Below the pieces are notes generated by a model that was given only the letters and a program-made list of their open reading frames with translations, searched no databases and was not told the DNA's origin. 64,000 bases of DNA from assembly GCA_038227135.1 (NCBI GenBank), contig JBBRQC010000009.1, forward strand, positions 22,123 through 86,122. The letters are read 5' to 3'. Positions 23,875-33,760 of this stretch are shown piece after piece. This stretch comes from UBA4720 sp038227135. GTDB lineage: Bacteria > Gemmatimonadota > Gemmatimonadetes > Gemmatimonadales > Gemmatimonadaceae. A program made the translations under genes and the position numbers. Every line of letters begins with the position of its first letter. Positions within the stretch are counted from its first letter, which is position 1.

Positions 23875-26376
23875 TCACCCGCACTCGGAGAATCCGCACA
23901 CGTGACACTTCGCGCATCCTTCCGCGAACTCGAGCGATGATCCGCAGTCGGGGCAGGTTCCGATGAACGATTCGCTGCGATTCAAGGCGTCGAAGCCGTA
24001 TTGCGGCTGCCCGCTCTCGCCGGAGCTGGCAGCGGGGGAAGGCCGGGGCTGAGCTAGATCGACCGGCGCGATGGGGGTCGGCCCAGCTGTCAGAAGATCC
24101 TGTTGAACGCCCTGCTTCTCGCGCATCCACTTCTCGAGCGCAATGCCTATTGCGTCGGGTACGGACAACACCTTGTTGGGCCCGAGCCCAATCGCCTTGT
24201 CCGACGCAATTCCTCGCAGCTGGCGGTGCACCTCGCGAATCGGGATCCCTGATCGCAACGCCAGGGAGATGAGACGTCCCATTGCCTCGGCGTCCGCCAT
24301 CGCGGCACCGCCGGCCTTGCCGAGGTTGATGAAGACCTCGAAGGGCTGCCCGCGATCGTCCTCGGTGATGTTCAGGAACATGGTGCCGAGCGGAGTCTCA
24401 ATGCGGGTGGTGATTCCGCGAAGCGTGTCGGGTCGTGAGCGCTTGGCGCGGCGCTGAAGGTTCTCCGCCTCCGCCTCGAACAGCGCTTCCTTTAGTCGGG
24501 CGTGATCTGCCTCCAACTCGGCGATGGTACCGTGCAGCTCGCCCCTCTCGGCACGAGCGTCGGCCTTGCCGTCACGATCGGCCGCAGCCTGAACAGTGGC
24601 GCCAGTCGATAGAACCTGATTGTCGCGCGATCCGTCGCGATAGACGGTGACTCCCTTGCACTTGAGCGCATAGGCAAGCTCGTAGATCGATCTCACATCG
24701 TGTGGAGTCGCCGCGTGCGGGAAGTTGGTCGTCTTGGAGATCGCGGAATCGCAGTTCTCCTGAAAGGCGGCCTGCATCCGGACGTGCCACTCGGGTGTGA
24801 TGTCGTGCGCGGTGACGAAGACACGCTGCCACTGCTTCGGCACTTCGTCGAAGTGGATGTGTCCTTCTTTCGCGATCTTCTCCATCAGCTCTTCGGAATA
24901 CCAGCCTTCCTTCCGGGCGATGGCAACGAAGTCCTCGTTCACATCCGGCATCAGCACGCCCGCCTGATTGCGCATGAACGCGACGGCGAAGAGAGGCTCG
25001 ATGCCAGAGGAGCAGCCGGCGATGATCGAGATAGTGCCGGTGGGCGCGATGGTGTTGACGTTGCAATTGCGGAGCAGCTGCATCGGGCGAATGCGATTGC
25101 CCCTCGCGTCGCGTGCGGCGGTCTCGTCCGGGCCCCAGATCGAGCGAGCCCATTCCGGGAACGGGCCGCGCTCATTGGCCAGACGCTCGCTCTCACGCTT
25201 GGACTCGACGTCCACCAACTTCTGAAGCTGGCGTCCGAATTCAACGCCCTCGATGGTGTTGTAGGCGATGCCGAGCCGAACAAGCGCGTCGGCGAATCCC
25301 ATGATGCCGAAACCAATGCGGCGAATCCGCTTCGACAGCGCGTCGATCTCGGGCAACGGATACTTATTGACATCGATGATGTTGTCGAGAAAGCGCACGG
25401 AGAGATGGATGTCGCGCTTGAGCGCGTTCCAGTCCATCTCGGAGTCTTTGACGTAGAAGCCGACGTTGATCGAGCCAAGGTTGCAGACGTCGTATGGAAG
25501 GAGCGGCTGCTCTCCGCACGGATTCGTGGCCTCGTATTGCCCGACGTGGGGCACCGGATTGTAACGGTTCGCTTCGTCTATGAAGAAGCAGCCTGGCTCG
25601 CCAGTCCTCCACGCTCCGTCGATCATCTTCTCCCAAACGCTGCGCGCGTCGAGCTGGCCCATCACTTTACCGCTGGAATGATCGACGAGATCGTAGCTGC
25701 TCCCCGCCTTCACCGCGTCCATGAACTTGTCGGTGACCGCGACGGAGATATTGAAATTCGTTATCTGCGTCAGGTCTTCCTTGCAGGTGATGAAGTCCAT
25801 GATGTCGGGATGATCGACGCGCAGAATGCCCATGTTGGCGCCGCGGCGCGTTCCGCCCTGCTTGACGGCGTCGGTCGATGCATCATAGAGCTTCATGAAC
25901 GACACCGGACCCGATGCGACGCCGGTCGTCGAGCGCACCATCGAGCCCATGCCGCGCAGCTTGGAAAAGCCGAATCCCGTTCCACCCCCCGATTGATGGA
26001 TCAGCGCCATCGACCGCAGCGTGTCGTATATGCCGTCGCGCCCATTGGAAAGCGCGTCCTCGACTGGGAGAACGAAGCAGGCAGAGAGCTGTCCGAGGGG
26101 CCGTCCGGCGTTCATCAGCGTCGGAGAGTTGGGCTCGAAGCGACGCTCGACCATCAGCCGATAGAACTCGGTGGCAATCGCGGTGACTTCTGCGTCGCTG
26201 GATCCGTATCGACGATCTGCTTCAGCAACGGTGCCGGCCACTCGCCAGAACATGTCTTCCGGCTGTTCCATAGGCGTGCCCGTGGCGTCCTTGATCAGAT
26301 ATCGCTTCCCGATCACGGTCCGCGCGTTGTCATTGAGTTGGGCACCCCCCTGTGGGGGCACGGCTGGTATGGGCAT
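23875..26376 (-). CDS. nrdJ: adenosylcobalamin-dependent (class II) ribonucleoside-diphosphate reductase
   Basis: An 833-aa protein from the ATG at 26376, backed by GGAGAG; an in-frame start at 26412 lacks a ribosome site. Catalytic motifs: MNAGRPLGQLSACFVLP, FGFSKLRGMGSMVRST, the NPCGEQPLLPYDVCNLGSIN active-site region with Cys and Glu, and APTGTISIIAGCSSGIEP. A TSCPD domain follows (TPLGTMFLNITEDDRGQPFEV) and a C-terminal four-Cys zinc ribbon (CPDCGSSLEFAEGCAKCHVC). This is the standard NrdJ layout. It makes deoxynucleotides with or without oxygen but needs vitamin B12. Confidence 0.95.
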   Translation of the reverse strand: MPIPAVPPQGGAQLNDNARTVIGKRYLIKDATGTPMEQPEDMFWRVAGTVAEADRRYGSSDAEVTAIATEFYRLMVERRFEPNSPTLMNAGRPLGQLSACFVLPVEDALSNGRDGIYDTLRSMALIHQSGGGTGFGFSKLRGMGSMVRSTTGVASGPVSFMKLYDASTDAVKQGGTRRGANMGILRVDHPDIMDFITCKEDLTQITNFNISVAVTDKFMDAVKAGSSYDLVDHSSGKVMGQLDARSVWEKMIDGAWRTGEPGCFFIDEANRYNPVPHVGQYEATNPCGEQPLLPYDVCNLGSINVGFYVKDSEMDWNALKRDIHLSVRFLDNIIDVNKYPLPEIDALSKRIRRIGFGIMGFADALVRLGIAYNTIEGVEFGRQLQKLVDVESKRESERLANERGPFPEWARSIWGPDETAARDARGNRIRPMQLLRNCNVNTIAPTGTISIIAGCSSGIEPLFAVAFMRNQAGVLMPDVNEDFVAIARKEGWYSEELMEKIAKEGHIHFDEVPKQWQRVFVTAHDITPEWHVRMQAAFQENCDSAISKTTNFPHAATPHDVRSIYELAYALKCKGVTVYRDGSRDNQVLSTGATVQAAADRDGKADARAERGELHGTIAELEADHARLKEALFEAEAENLQRRAKRSRPDTLRGITTRIETPLGTMFLNITEDDRGQPFEVFINLGKAGGAAMADAEAMGRLISLALRSGIPIREVHRQLRGIASDKAIGLGPNKVLSVPDAIGIALEKWMREKQGVQQDLLTAGPTPIAPVDLAQPRPSPAASSGESGQPQYGFDALNRSESFIGTCPDCGSSLEFAEGCAKCHVCGFSECG

Positions 26377-26816
26377 TAGATACAACTCTCCGCAGGAAGA
26401 AAGGGTTGTCAAGAACTAGACGACGAACTCGAAACTGCACGCTTGGGCATCAGGTAATTTCGATGCGGGGACGGATACTACCGGGATTCGTGAGTCCGCG
26501 CCAGTCTCGAGTTATCTTGTTTTATGACAACGACTTACATAATCCACATCACGAATTGAGAATGACCCTCTAATTTTCCACCCGGGTTCGCTCATGCGCC
26601 TTCATCGATCGTCGCATAGGGGAAGCCGGAAGCGACATTTTCGGCACGTGGATGGGCTCTCCATATAAGTACACCGGAAGTATAGAGTTAGGACTCAGCT
26701 GAGCGGTTTTGGCGCACAAGGTCCGGCCGCAAACCGCCCGGGATTGGCGTACGCTCAGCCGGCCGAGCCCCCCGATTGTACGGTACCGTTGCCCCGACAC
26801 ACGTGACCAGCGCGCG
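26377..26816. other. gene-free region upstream of nrdJ
   Basis: 440 bp between the peptidase-barrel gene and nrdJ, both on the minus strand. Two AT-richer patches (about 26510-26580 and 26655-26690) are the likely promoter area. CTCAGCTGAG is palindromic at 26694-26703. I looked for a cobalamin riboswitch and NrdR boxes and recognised neither. No credible reading frame: those present are short and compositionally poor. Confidence 0.5.
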
Positions 26817-29765
26817 TCAGAACGATGCACCGAATGTCGCATAAAATTGCGCGGTCGGGGCGCGAAGAAAGGCGCGATTCGCGAGCGGGAAAGCTACGCC
26901 CAGCCGAATTCTCGCCGCGACATCGAGCTGAAGGCCCGTGTCGACATTGATCTCGGCGCCCGCCGATGTCATCACAGGATTTGCCGCGTCGGAGGCTCTG
27001 CACACCCCGGATCCGGATGCCGACGCGGTCGCGGGACAGAATGCACGCCCAGTCTCCCCGAAAAGTGTGAGTGAAGTCTTGTCTATGAAAACCGGAATGA
27101 ACCTGTAGCCGCGCGACGGAGCCGCGATAGGAGCGCGATACTCGAGCGCTGCCGAATACGCGCGAATGCCGCCTTCCGCGCCCGCCGGATATCCGCGGAC
27201 GCCGAATGTCCTCCTTTGCTCACCCAGTGGAACTCCAGGGAAGACTTCCAGTGAAGTTCCGCTGATCCCACCGGCTGAAAATCGATCGGGACTTCGTTCG
27301 TCCGTTAATCCGCCGGCGCCGCGAAGCGCGAGTACGTGGTGGGCGAATCCCGGGAGATCGAGCGACTTGTACAGACTGCTCACGCCAACCACGCTTCGGG
27401 TCGAGCTGCCTGACGTTCCGCTCTGCCAGCGCTGACGTCCTCGTACGCTGGCGCTGATTCCATCCTCGGGGGAGATACTCAGTCCTGGCCTTTGTGAGTT
27501 CGACCAGCCGAGTGACGCGACGATGGCCGGAAACGTGGGTGACGTTGTATAGAACGACGAGAGATGCGGCAGCAGGGTGTCGGGTGAGGTCGAGAATGAA
27601 AAATTCTCGAGCTCGCCTCCAATGGAGGCGGACGAATAGGTGCGGAATCGCGGGCGGACGAGGGTCGCCTGGAGCGAAACAATCCGATCCCGCTGAACGA
27701 AGTATCCAACCATGGTAAAATTCCCGGCCGTTCCGCTGTACAATATGTCGTGGGAAAAGTCCTGAGACGCTGACAGATCGAATAGCGGCAGGCCGAGACC
27801 AGCGTAGCGGTACCCGAGCCAGGCGGAATTCTCACGAAAGCGGGTGTTGCGATGCACCTCGATCGCGTAGTTGTGGCGGCTGACAATGTCGTAGCCGCTC
27901 GTGGCTGCGCCGAAGAAACTTCCATCGGTGCTCGTGCTACCGAACACCGGAAGCCAGTACCGAGGCAGGAGCGAGAGCCACGGTGAATAGCGGGTTGCTT
28001 TCGACGTGTCCGTTGCCCCGAGCGGGGGAAGCCCGTCCACGAGCGCCACGCAGTTCACGCACCCCGCGCGGGGCCCGACTCGCGAGCTGTCGATGTCGAA
28101 GTAGCTGACCGGTTGGGGAACCGGCGCGACGCCGATGTGATCGCCGTCGGCCAGAAAAAGGACCGTCGCGATCTTCGTGTTATCCGGCGATACCTCGGGC
28201 GAGAAGACCCCCGTTGCCGCATCCGTAAGCCGCGCGAGTCGGATAGGTGCAGCGGTGATGTCCGCTACGTAGATCTGGGGCATCCCATTCCGCTCGGACG
28301 AGAAATAGATGCGCGCCCCGTCTGGCGACCAGCTTGGGTGGGAGATTAACGAGCGCGACGCCCCAAACGCCATCAGCTGTCCGCCGCTCTCGTCGAGAAC
28401 CACGATCTGTGAGAGCCCCCGGCTTTGCTGGACGGCGACGATCCGCGATCCCTGCGGAGACCACCGCGGATCCATCCATTGCGTGTCGATTGTCGCAGTG
28501 GTGATGGGAGTGATGGTTCCGCCGCGCGATGAGATCCGCACGAGACGGGTAGTCGCTGGAACATCCTGCACCGCGACCACGTCTCCATCGCCCCGCACAT
28601 CCACTGAAGAGAGCCTCGCTCCGAAGGTCAGCCGGATCTGGTCATTCCCACGCTGCACATAAAGATCCTGGCGAAGATGGTACGGATCGAGATACTCGGG
28701 CTGCGAGAACAAGATTCTTCCGTCCGGAAGCCGCACGTTCACCCCAACGCCGTTTCGGCGACCGAGGTTTTTTTCTCCTCCGCTAAGAGAAACCTGATAC
28801 GCCGCGGGCATCTCCCGGCCCTTGTCGCCGGCGTAAAGCAGTGCGGTATCGCCAAGCCATCTCGGAAAGAGCGCCACGCGTCCCACCGCGGTCACCTGGT
28901 GCCAAGCCGGCATCACCTCGTGCGGCGTTTTCATTTCCCGCAGCAGGGAGTCGCGCCACTGCTGCCAGGCCGTCTGGAAAGATTCGCCGAACGCGCCGCG
29001 GGAGGTTCCTGTAAGAACGAAGGGGAACAGCGTCTTCGCGCCGCGCTCGACAAAATCCCTGATGCTCGCGGGTCCGCGCGTGCGCGACAGATAGTCGAAC
29101 AGCAGGGATCCGTAGACGTACACGACTTCCCCGCCTGGAAAGCGAGACGTGCCCGGCGCGAGCTCCTGCAGTGTCGGAATCCTGTCCGCGAGAGCGGCAG
29201 CCCTGGCGATCATCGAATGCTCGGAACTCTCCAGCCGCCCGACTCCGGTCAGTCGCGACTCGTAGTAAACCGCGAGTCCCTCGAGGACCCAGCGCGGCTC
29301 GTACAGGTTCGGAAAGAGCAATGGGTTCCTTCCGAAGATCGCCTGCGCTCCCCGCCAGAAGCCGCGTGACCGGTCGAGGTGAAAGATGTGTGTGAGCTCG
29401 TGAGTTACGACGAGAGCGTTCCAGTCCGCGTAATTGCGCAGTCCCGACGCGTCCGTTGGCGGGTGCGCGAACAACACGATGCGATTGGAGGGAAAGGGCG
29501 TCGCGTAGCCGTTGACGTAGTCCACATTGTCGGACACCACCAGATCGATCGTGCCCCGCGGCGGGACCAGCTCAGTCGACAGCTCTGCGTAAGCTCTTTC
29601 AGCGTTCACCGCTGCGCGGCGTGCCTCCGCCTCGAGCGGTGGGGTGAAATGAATGCGGAAATGACGAGTATGCAGCGTGCGCCACGCCTCGTTGGGAGGA
29701 AGCTGCGCACTCGTCGCCCGCGCCGCGCAGAGGAGAAGCGCGGCGCCGAGCCAGATTCTCCTCAC
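26817..29765 (-). CDS. large secreted protein: gluzincin-like peptidase, beta-propeller and outer-membrane barrel
   Basis: A 982-aa protein from the GTG at 29765, whose GTGA overlaps the amidase stop; longer in-frame starts lie inside the amidase gene. A signal peptide (RRIWLGAALLLCAARATSAQ) is followed by a peptidase-MA-like region with the zinc motif THELTHIFHLD at about residue 120-130 and a distal conserved EGLAVYYES loop. Residues about 330-620 repeat TolB/PD40 propeller blades (SHPSWSPDGARIYFSSER, DPRWSPQGSRIVAVQ). The C-terminal third alternates aromatic beta strands and ends in AQFYATFGASF, typical of an outer-membrane barrel. Function unknown; pairing with an amidase suggests envelope work. 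Confidence 0.8.
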   Translation of the reverse strand: MRRIWLGAALLLCAARATSAQLPPNEAWRTLHTRHFRIHFTPPLEAEARRAAVNAERAYAELSTELVPPRGTIDLVVSDNVDYVNGYATPFPSNRIVLFAHPPTDASGLRNYADWNALVVTHELTHIFHLDRSRGFWRGAQAIFGRNPLLFPNLYEPRWVLEGLAVYYESRLTGVGRLESSEHSMIARAAALADRIPTLQELAPGTSRFPGGEVVYVYGSLLFDYLSRTRGPASIRDFVERGAKTLFPFVLTGTSRGAFGESFQTAWQQWRDSLLREMKTPHEVMPAWHQVTAVGRVALFPRWLGDTALLYAGDKGREMPAAYQVSLSGGEKNLGRRNGVGVNVRLPDGRILFSQPEYLDPYHLRQDLYVQRGNDQIRLTFGARLSSVDVRGDGDVVAVQDVPATTRLVRISSRGGTITPITTATIDTQWMDPRWSPQGSRIVAVQQSRGLSQIVVLDESGGQLMAFGASRSLISHPSWSPDGARIYFSSERNGMPQIYVADITAAPIRLARLTDAATGVFSPEVSPDNTKIATVLFLADGDHIGVAPVPQPVSYFDIDSSRVGPRAGCVNCVALVDGLPPLGATDTSKATRYSPWLSLLPRYWLPVFGSTSTDGSFFGAATSGYDIVSRHNYAIEVHRNTRFRENSAWLGYRYAGLGLPLFDLSASQDFSHDILYSGTAGNFTMVGYFVQRDRIVSLQATLVRPRFRTYSSASIGGELENFSFSTSPDTLLPHLSSFYTTSPTFPAIVASLGWSNSQRPGLSISPEDGISASVRGRQRWQSGTSGSSTRSVVGVSSLYKSLDLPGFAHHVLALRGAGGLTDERSPDRFSAGGISGTSLEVFPGVPLGEQRRTFGVRGYPAGAEGGIRAYSAALEYRAPIAAPSRGYRFIPVFIDKTSLTLFGETGRAFCPATASASGSGVCRASDAANPVMTSAGAEINVDTGLQLDVAARIRLGVAFPLANRAFLRAPTAQFYATFGASF

Positions 29766-31447
29766 GGAGTCTGCGCTAGCGACGCGAAGTAGCTCTGAAG
29801 TCCGCGAAGGATCGCGGTGGCGTATGCTTCCTGAATCGTCGGAGTTCTCATCGCTGCCTCCTGATCTGGCATTATCACAAACGCTCCCTCGGTGAGGATG
29901 GATGGCATCCATGTTCCGCGAGCGACCGCGATATTCTGGAACTTCGTTCCATTGTCGCGCAACCCCAGCTCGTCCAGCAATGCGGCCTGAGTGACCATGC
30001 CGAGTGGAATCGAGTGCGGCCAGAAGTACAGCGTGAGCGACCCATTGTTCACGAACGGGTTCACTCCGTCCGGGAAGGCATTCAAATGAATCGAGACGAA
30101 CGCGTGGGCATTGGCGCGGCGGCTGATTATGGGCCGGAGACCGAGGTCCACGGGATCGGACGTCGTGCGAGTCATCACCACGCTGGCGCCGGCCTGGGTG
30201 AGCAGGTCACGGAGCTTGAACCCCACCTGAAGCACTGCGTCTCCTTCATAGAGACTGGTTGGTCCGGTGGCGCCGGCCGGCGGATGGCCCGGATCGACAG
30301 TGATCGTGAGGCCGCGGAGCGGATTCGCGCGATCAGCGATTCGCGGCGGACGGCGCACTCTGAATGTGAGCGTGTCCTTCTGCCATAGCGCCAGATATCC
30401 GTAAGGCGGCCGGTTCAGATTGATTGAATAACGCACCCTGGTCGGCTCTGACGTGGGTGAGCTGACACTGTTGAGATATGAGTCAGCCGGCTGTGGCATC
30501 ATGGACACCACTGGCGCTCCGCTGACTCCGTACAGCAGAAGGGAGAGCGAGCGATCGGACTCCTCGACGAGATAGGGCGGCGGCGGCCCGGTGACGGGGA
30601 TCACAATATCGATCCAGTCTGGAGCGGATCGAATGCGGACATCGCCGACGCGTCTGACCGGAGCAGTCGTATCGCCGCTGATCCTGCGCAGCGAATCGGA
30701 CGAGACGTACTGCGCCTGAAGCTCGCTCTTGAGCACCCACGCAACCTGTCCGGAGTCGAGCTCGATGCGCGCGAAGTCATCGCCGCTCGCTTGCTGGGCA
30801 CCGGTAACTTTCACGACGGTGCCCGGAAAGAGAAACCACCTGTACTCCTGGCCGTTCCCCGGTGCCGGGCGCGCAATCGTGACCCGATCCGTGTCGTCGA
30901 CGGTCGAGCCGGGAGCGCCGACGGCAACGTACACGGTGCGCGCAATCGGAGTGAGCGTGTCGGGATACACGACCCGTTTCAGAGTGTCGCCGACGAGATT
31001 GTTGCGGCTGGTCGTGTCCGGAGCGGGGGGAATCCTGACCGGCAAAACGAGTCGAGCCGTTCCCGTCGAATTGCCCGCGATCAGTTCGTAGCGTGGCGCG
31101 CTGTCGGGAGGCACCGGCAGCCAGCCCATGAATGCGCCATTCGGCCAGACGGGAACGGGACTGCCGTTGATCCGGAGAGCGGCATCCCCGCTACCAACGT
31201 TGCCGAAAATGAAATTCGAATCCCGAACGGTGAGCATCTGCTCGGGCTTCGGGTACACGACGCTGATCTGGACCGGGCCTCGCACCGCTGGCACTGGAGG
31301 TAGCTTTGCATGCGCAACGGGCAGTGGCGCGGGTACGAGAGGAGGGACCGGCGCGGGCGGAGGAGCAGGTCTTGCCGGCGCGGTGGCGCAGGACGCGCCC
31401 ACAAGTACAAGGCAAGAGGCACAAACCCCTATTATCGAAGCTTTCAT
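29762..31447 (-). CDS. N-acetylmuramoyl-L-alanine amidase (Amidase_3), exported
   Basis: I start at the ATG at 31447, giving 561 aa, because it opens directly into an export signal (KASIIGVCASCLVLVGASC); a Cys there could be lipidated, but the lipobox is imperfect. A Pro/Ala-rich linker and about 250 residues of beta-rich sequence precede the catalytic domain at about residues 370-555. Zinc ligands: TVDPGH, the Glu of YEGDAVLQVGFKL, and SIHLNA, with catalytic Glu in LTEGAFVIMP. The family cleaves the amide between MurNAc and the stem peptide. The next gene overlaps by 4 bp. Confidence 0.93.
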   Translation of the reverse strand: MKASIIGVCASCLVLVGASCATAPARPAPPPAPVPPLVPAPLPVAHAKLPPVPAVRGPVQISVVYPKPEQMLTVRDSNFIFGNVGSGDAALRINGSPVPVWPNGAFMGWLPVPPDSAPRYELIAGNSTGTARLVLPVRIPPAPDTTSRNNLVGDTLKRVVYPDTLTPIARTVYVAVGAPGSTVDDTDRVTIARPAPGNGQEYRWFLFPGTVVKVTGAQQASGDDFARIELDSGQVAWVLKSELQAQYVSSDSLRRISGDTTAPVRRVGDVRIRSAPDWIDIVIPVTGPPPPYLVEESDRSLSLLLYGVSGAPVVSMMPQPADSYLNSVSSPTSEPTRVRYSINLNRPPYGYLALWQKDTLTFRVRRPPRIADRANPLRGLTITVDPGHPPAGATGPTSLYEGDAVLQVGFKLRDLLTQAGASVVMTRTTSDPVDLGLRPIISRRANAHAFVSIHLNAFPDGVNPFVNNGSLTLYFWPHSIPLGMVTQAALLDELGLRDNGTKFQNIAVARGTWMPSILTEGAFVIMPDQEAAMRTPTIQEAYATAILRGLQSYFASLAQTP

Positions 31448-31574
31448 CGTCAGAATGTAGGTTGCACGTTGATTACGCCACCAGTCTATCCAATGCGGAT
31501 GCTTCCAGTACGCATGGGTAGTGCCTTTCATGGTTTGCTTCTATCTTTGAAGCCCCGGAGCGCGACAAGCTCCT

Positions 31575-32441
31575 GTGACCACAAAACTCGCTCATTTAGA
31601 GCCTCAATTGCTTGCAGAAATCTTCGGGAGTTCGAATGTCGGGCTGATCAGGCACGACAATCAGGACTCCTTTATGATTGCGAATCTGGAAACGGGCGAC
31701 ATCGCGACGGTGAGCGCGCCAGCACTCGTTTCGGTCCACACCGCTCCTTTCATTCTCATCGTCGCCGACGGCGTGGGTGGGGCCGCGTCCGGTGCGCTCG
31801 CGAGCTCGATCGCGACCGAGACGATTCTGAGCGAGATGCATCGATGGTGGCACAAGGTGCCCAAGCGCACGGTCGACTCGATCGAGGCAGCTCTGAAGCG
31901 GGGCGTCGAGGTAGCCAACAAGGCGATCTTTCAAAAGGCGAATTCATCCCCCGAGCATCACGGGATGGGCACCACGACCACACTCGCTCTCGTGCTCGAC
32001 GGCGAGGCGTTCATCGCCCAGGTGGGCGACAGCAGAGCGTACCTGGTGCGAAAGGGCGCAGCAAAGCAGCTCACCAAGGATCAGTCCTTCGTGCAGCGGC
32101 TGATCGACGCCGGCCGTATGACGCAGAAGGAGGCAGCCCAGAGCGAGCACCGAAACATCATCCTCCAGGCTCTCGGACCGGAGGAAAAGGTCGTCACCGA
32201 CCTATATCGCTGCAAGCTGGAGAATGACGACGTTTTGGTCCTCTGCAGCGACGGACTCTCGAATCAGGTTTCCTCCGAAGACCTCGCGCGCATCACCCGC
32301 GGCGCCGGACGACCGGAAGATGTCTGCACTGCGCTGATCGAAGAGGCGATGCACACGGGTGCGCCCGACAATGTCACAGTGATCGCCGCACGTCTCCGGA
32401 CCCCCGAAGCAGATCAGGTTCGAGCAGCTGGCGGGCGCTGA
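31575..32441 (+). CDS. PP2C family Ser/Thr protein phosphatase
   Basis: A 288-aa soluble PP2C starting at GTG. Metal-binding motifs in order: GLIRHDNQDSF, LIVADGVGGAASG, GMGTTTTLALVL, VGDSRAYLVRKG, DQSFVQRLIDAG, LCSDGLSNQV and GAPDNVTVIAA. PP2C enzymes oppose Hanks-type kinases such as the one at 50673-51677. It reads divergently from the amidase, and its 3' end overlaps the convergent ampG by 28 bp. Confidence 0.95.
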   Translation: MTTKLAHLEPQLLAEIFGSSNVGLIRHDNQDSFMIANLETGDIATVSAPALVSVHTAPFILIVADGVGGAASGALASSIATETILSEMHRWWHKVPKRTVDSIEAALKRGVEVANKAIFQKANSSPEHHGMGTTTTLALVLDGEAFIAQVGDSRAYLVRKGAAKQLTKDQSFVQRLIDAGRMTQKEAAQSEHRNIILQALGPEEKVVTDLYRCKLENDDVLVLCSDGLSNQVSSEDLARITRGAGRPEDVCTALIEEAMHTGAPDNVTVIAARLRTPEADQVRAAGGR

Positions 32442-33736
32442 GCCACTTTGCCAGGCACGGTCTCGCCTGAGTGCGGAGCGGCCCCGATGGGGACGTCGCG
32501 CTTCCACGGCGCAATGAACGGGAGAAGCAGGAGGGGTGGGATTGCCATGGACACAGTTATGAGGAAGAACGTCGGCCATCCCAGCGACTCGGCGATTTTT
32601 CCGGCTGGTGCGACGAGCAGATCGCGGCTGGCCGCCATGAGGCTCGAGAGCAGAGCAAACTGAGTGGCCGTAAACCGCTTGTCGCACATGCTCATGAGGA
32701 ATGCCGTCATGGCGGCGGTGACCAGCCCGAGACCGAAATTTTCGACCATTACCGCAGTCGTCATGAAGGCATGGCTCCCGCTCGAGAGCGCCATGGCGTA
32801 GTAGGTGAGATTGCTCAGCCCCTGGACAACGACGAAGACCCAGAGCGATCGATTGATCCCCCACTTTCCGATCGCGGCCCCGCCCGTCAGCGTACCCACT
32901 ATGGTCGCAATCAATCCCGCTCCCCCGAACACCGCTCCGACCTCCTTCTGCGAGAACCCGGTCTTGAGGAGAAAGGGGGTCGTCATGCTTCCGGCGAGGC
33001 TGTCCGAGTACTTGTACAAAACGATGAACAGGAGAACGAGGATCGCGCGTCCGACGCCAGCGCGTTGAAAGAACTCTCTGAACGGAAATATCACTGCCTC
33101 CCCGATAGTCCTCGGAGGCAGCTCGCTGAGCACCGGCTCGGGCGCCAGGAACGTGGCGATGATGCCGATCAGCATCAGCGAAGCAAGCAGCAGGTAAACG
33201 ATCGGCCACGTGATTGAATCGGCGAGATAAAGCGCCAGACCTCCAGTGACCAGAAGCGCCACCCGATAACCCATCACGAACACCGCCGCGCCGGCGCCCA
33301 TCTCGCGATCCTGCAGCACATCGGTTCGGTACGCGTCGAGTGAGATATCCTGTGAGGCGCTGAAAAAGGCGATCGCGATTGCGTTCACCGCGAGCATTCT
33401 GAGGCCGAGTCGTGGGTCGTGGAGCGACATCGCAGCGATGACGATGAGCAGCAGCACCTGAGTGATGAGGACCCAGCCGCGACGACGTCCGAGGAACGGC
33501 GGGATGTAGCGATCCATCACCGGCGCCCAGACGAACTTGAGGGAGTATGGCAAGGTGACGAGACTGAAAAATCCAATTGTCGCAAGATCGACTTTCGCCG
33601 TCGTCATCCACGCCTGCAGAGTTTTGCTCGTCAGGTAGAACGGCAGTCCGGAGGAGAACCCAAGCACCAGGAGGGTTGCCATCTTCGGCTGGCCGAAAAT
33701 GCGTATCGGCGAACTCTTTACGGGTGCCTCGCTCAT
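32414..33736 (-). CDS. ampG: AmpG-type muropeptide MFS permease
   Basis: A 440-aa protein with about 12 membrane segments. AmpG traits: ATLLVLGFSSGLPFYLTSKTLQAWM, SLVTLPYSLKFVWAPVMDRYIPP, GRRRGWVLITQVLL, and SQDISLDAYRTDVL. AmpG imports GlcNAc-anhydroMurNAc peptides from the periplasm for recycling. It heads toward the PP2C gene and follows nagZ on the same strand, in agreement with this role. Confidence 0.93.
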   Translation of the reverse strand: MSEAPVKSSPIRIFGQPKMATLLVLGFSSGLPFYLTSKTLQAWMTTAKVDLATIGFFSLVTLPYSLKFVWAPVMDRYIPPFLGRRRGWVLITQVLLLIVIAAMSLHDPRLGLRMLAVNAIAIAFFSASQDISLDAYRTDVLQDREMGAGAAVFVMGYRVALLVTGGLALYLADSITWPIVYLLLASLMLIGIIATFLAPEPVLSELPPRTIGEAVIFPFREFFQRAGVGRAILVLLFIVLYKYSDSLAGSMTTPFLLKTGFSQKEVGAVFGGAGLIATIVGTLTGGAAIGKWGINRSLWVFVVVQGLSNLTYYAMALSSGSHAFMTTAVMVENFGLGLVTAAMTAFLMSMCDKRFTATQFALLSSLMAASRDLLVAPAGKIAESLGWPTFFLITVSMAIPPLLLLPFIAPWKRDVPIGAAPHSGETVPGKVAQRPPAART

Positions 33737-33760
33737 CGGATTTCCCCCGGTTTCAAGCGG

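Noticed and set aside
24700..26379. A 559-aa open frame on the + strand opposite nrdJ
   Set aside because: It mirrors the nrdJ gene, is Arg/His/Val/Asp-rich and lacks any recognisable domain; long antisense frames are usual in GC-rich coding DNA.
26570..26842. A 90-aa minus-strand frame upstream of nrdJ
   Set aside because: Low-complexity, Arg/Ser-rich, no ribosome site, and it overlaps the end of the barrel gene.
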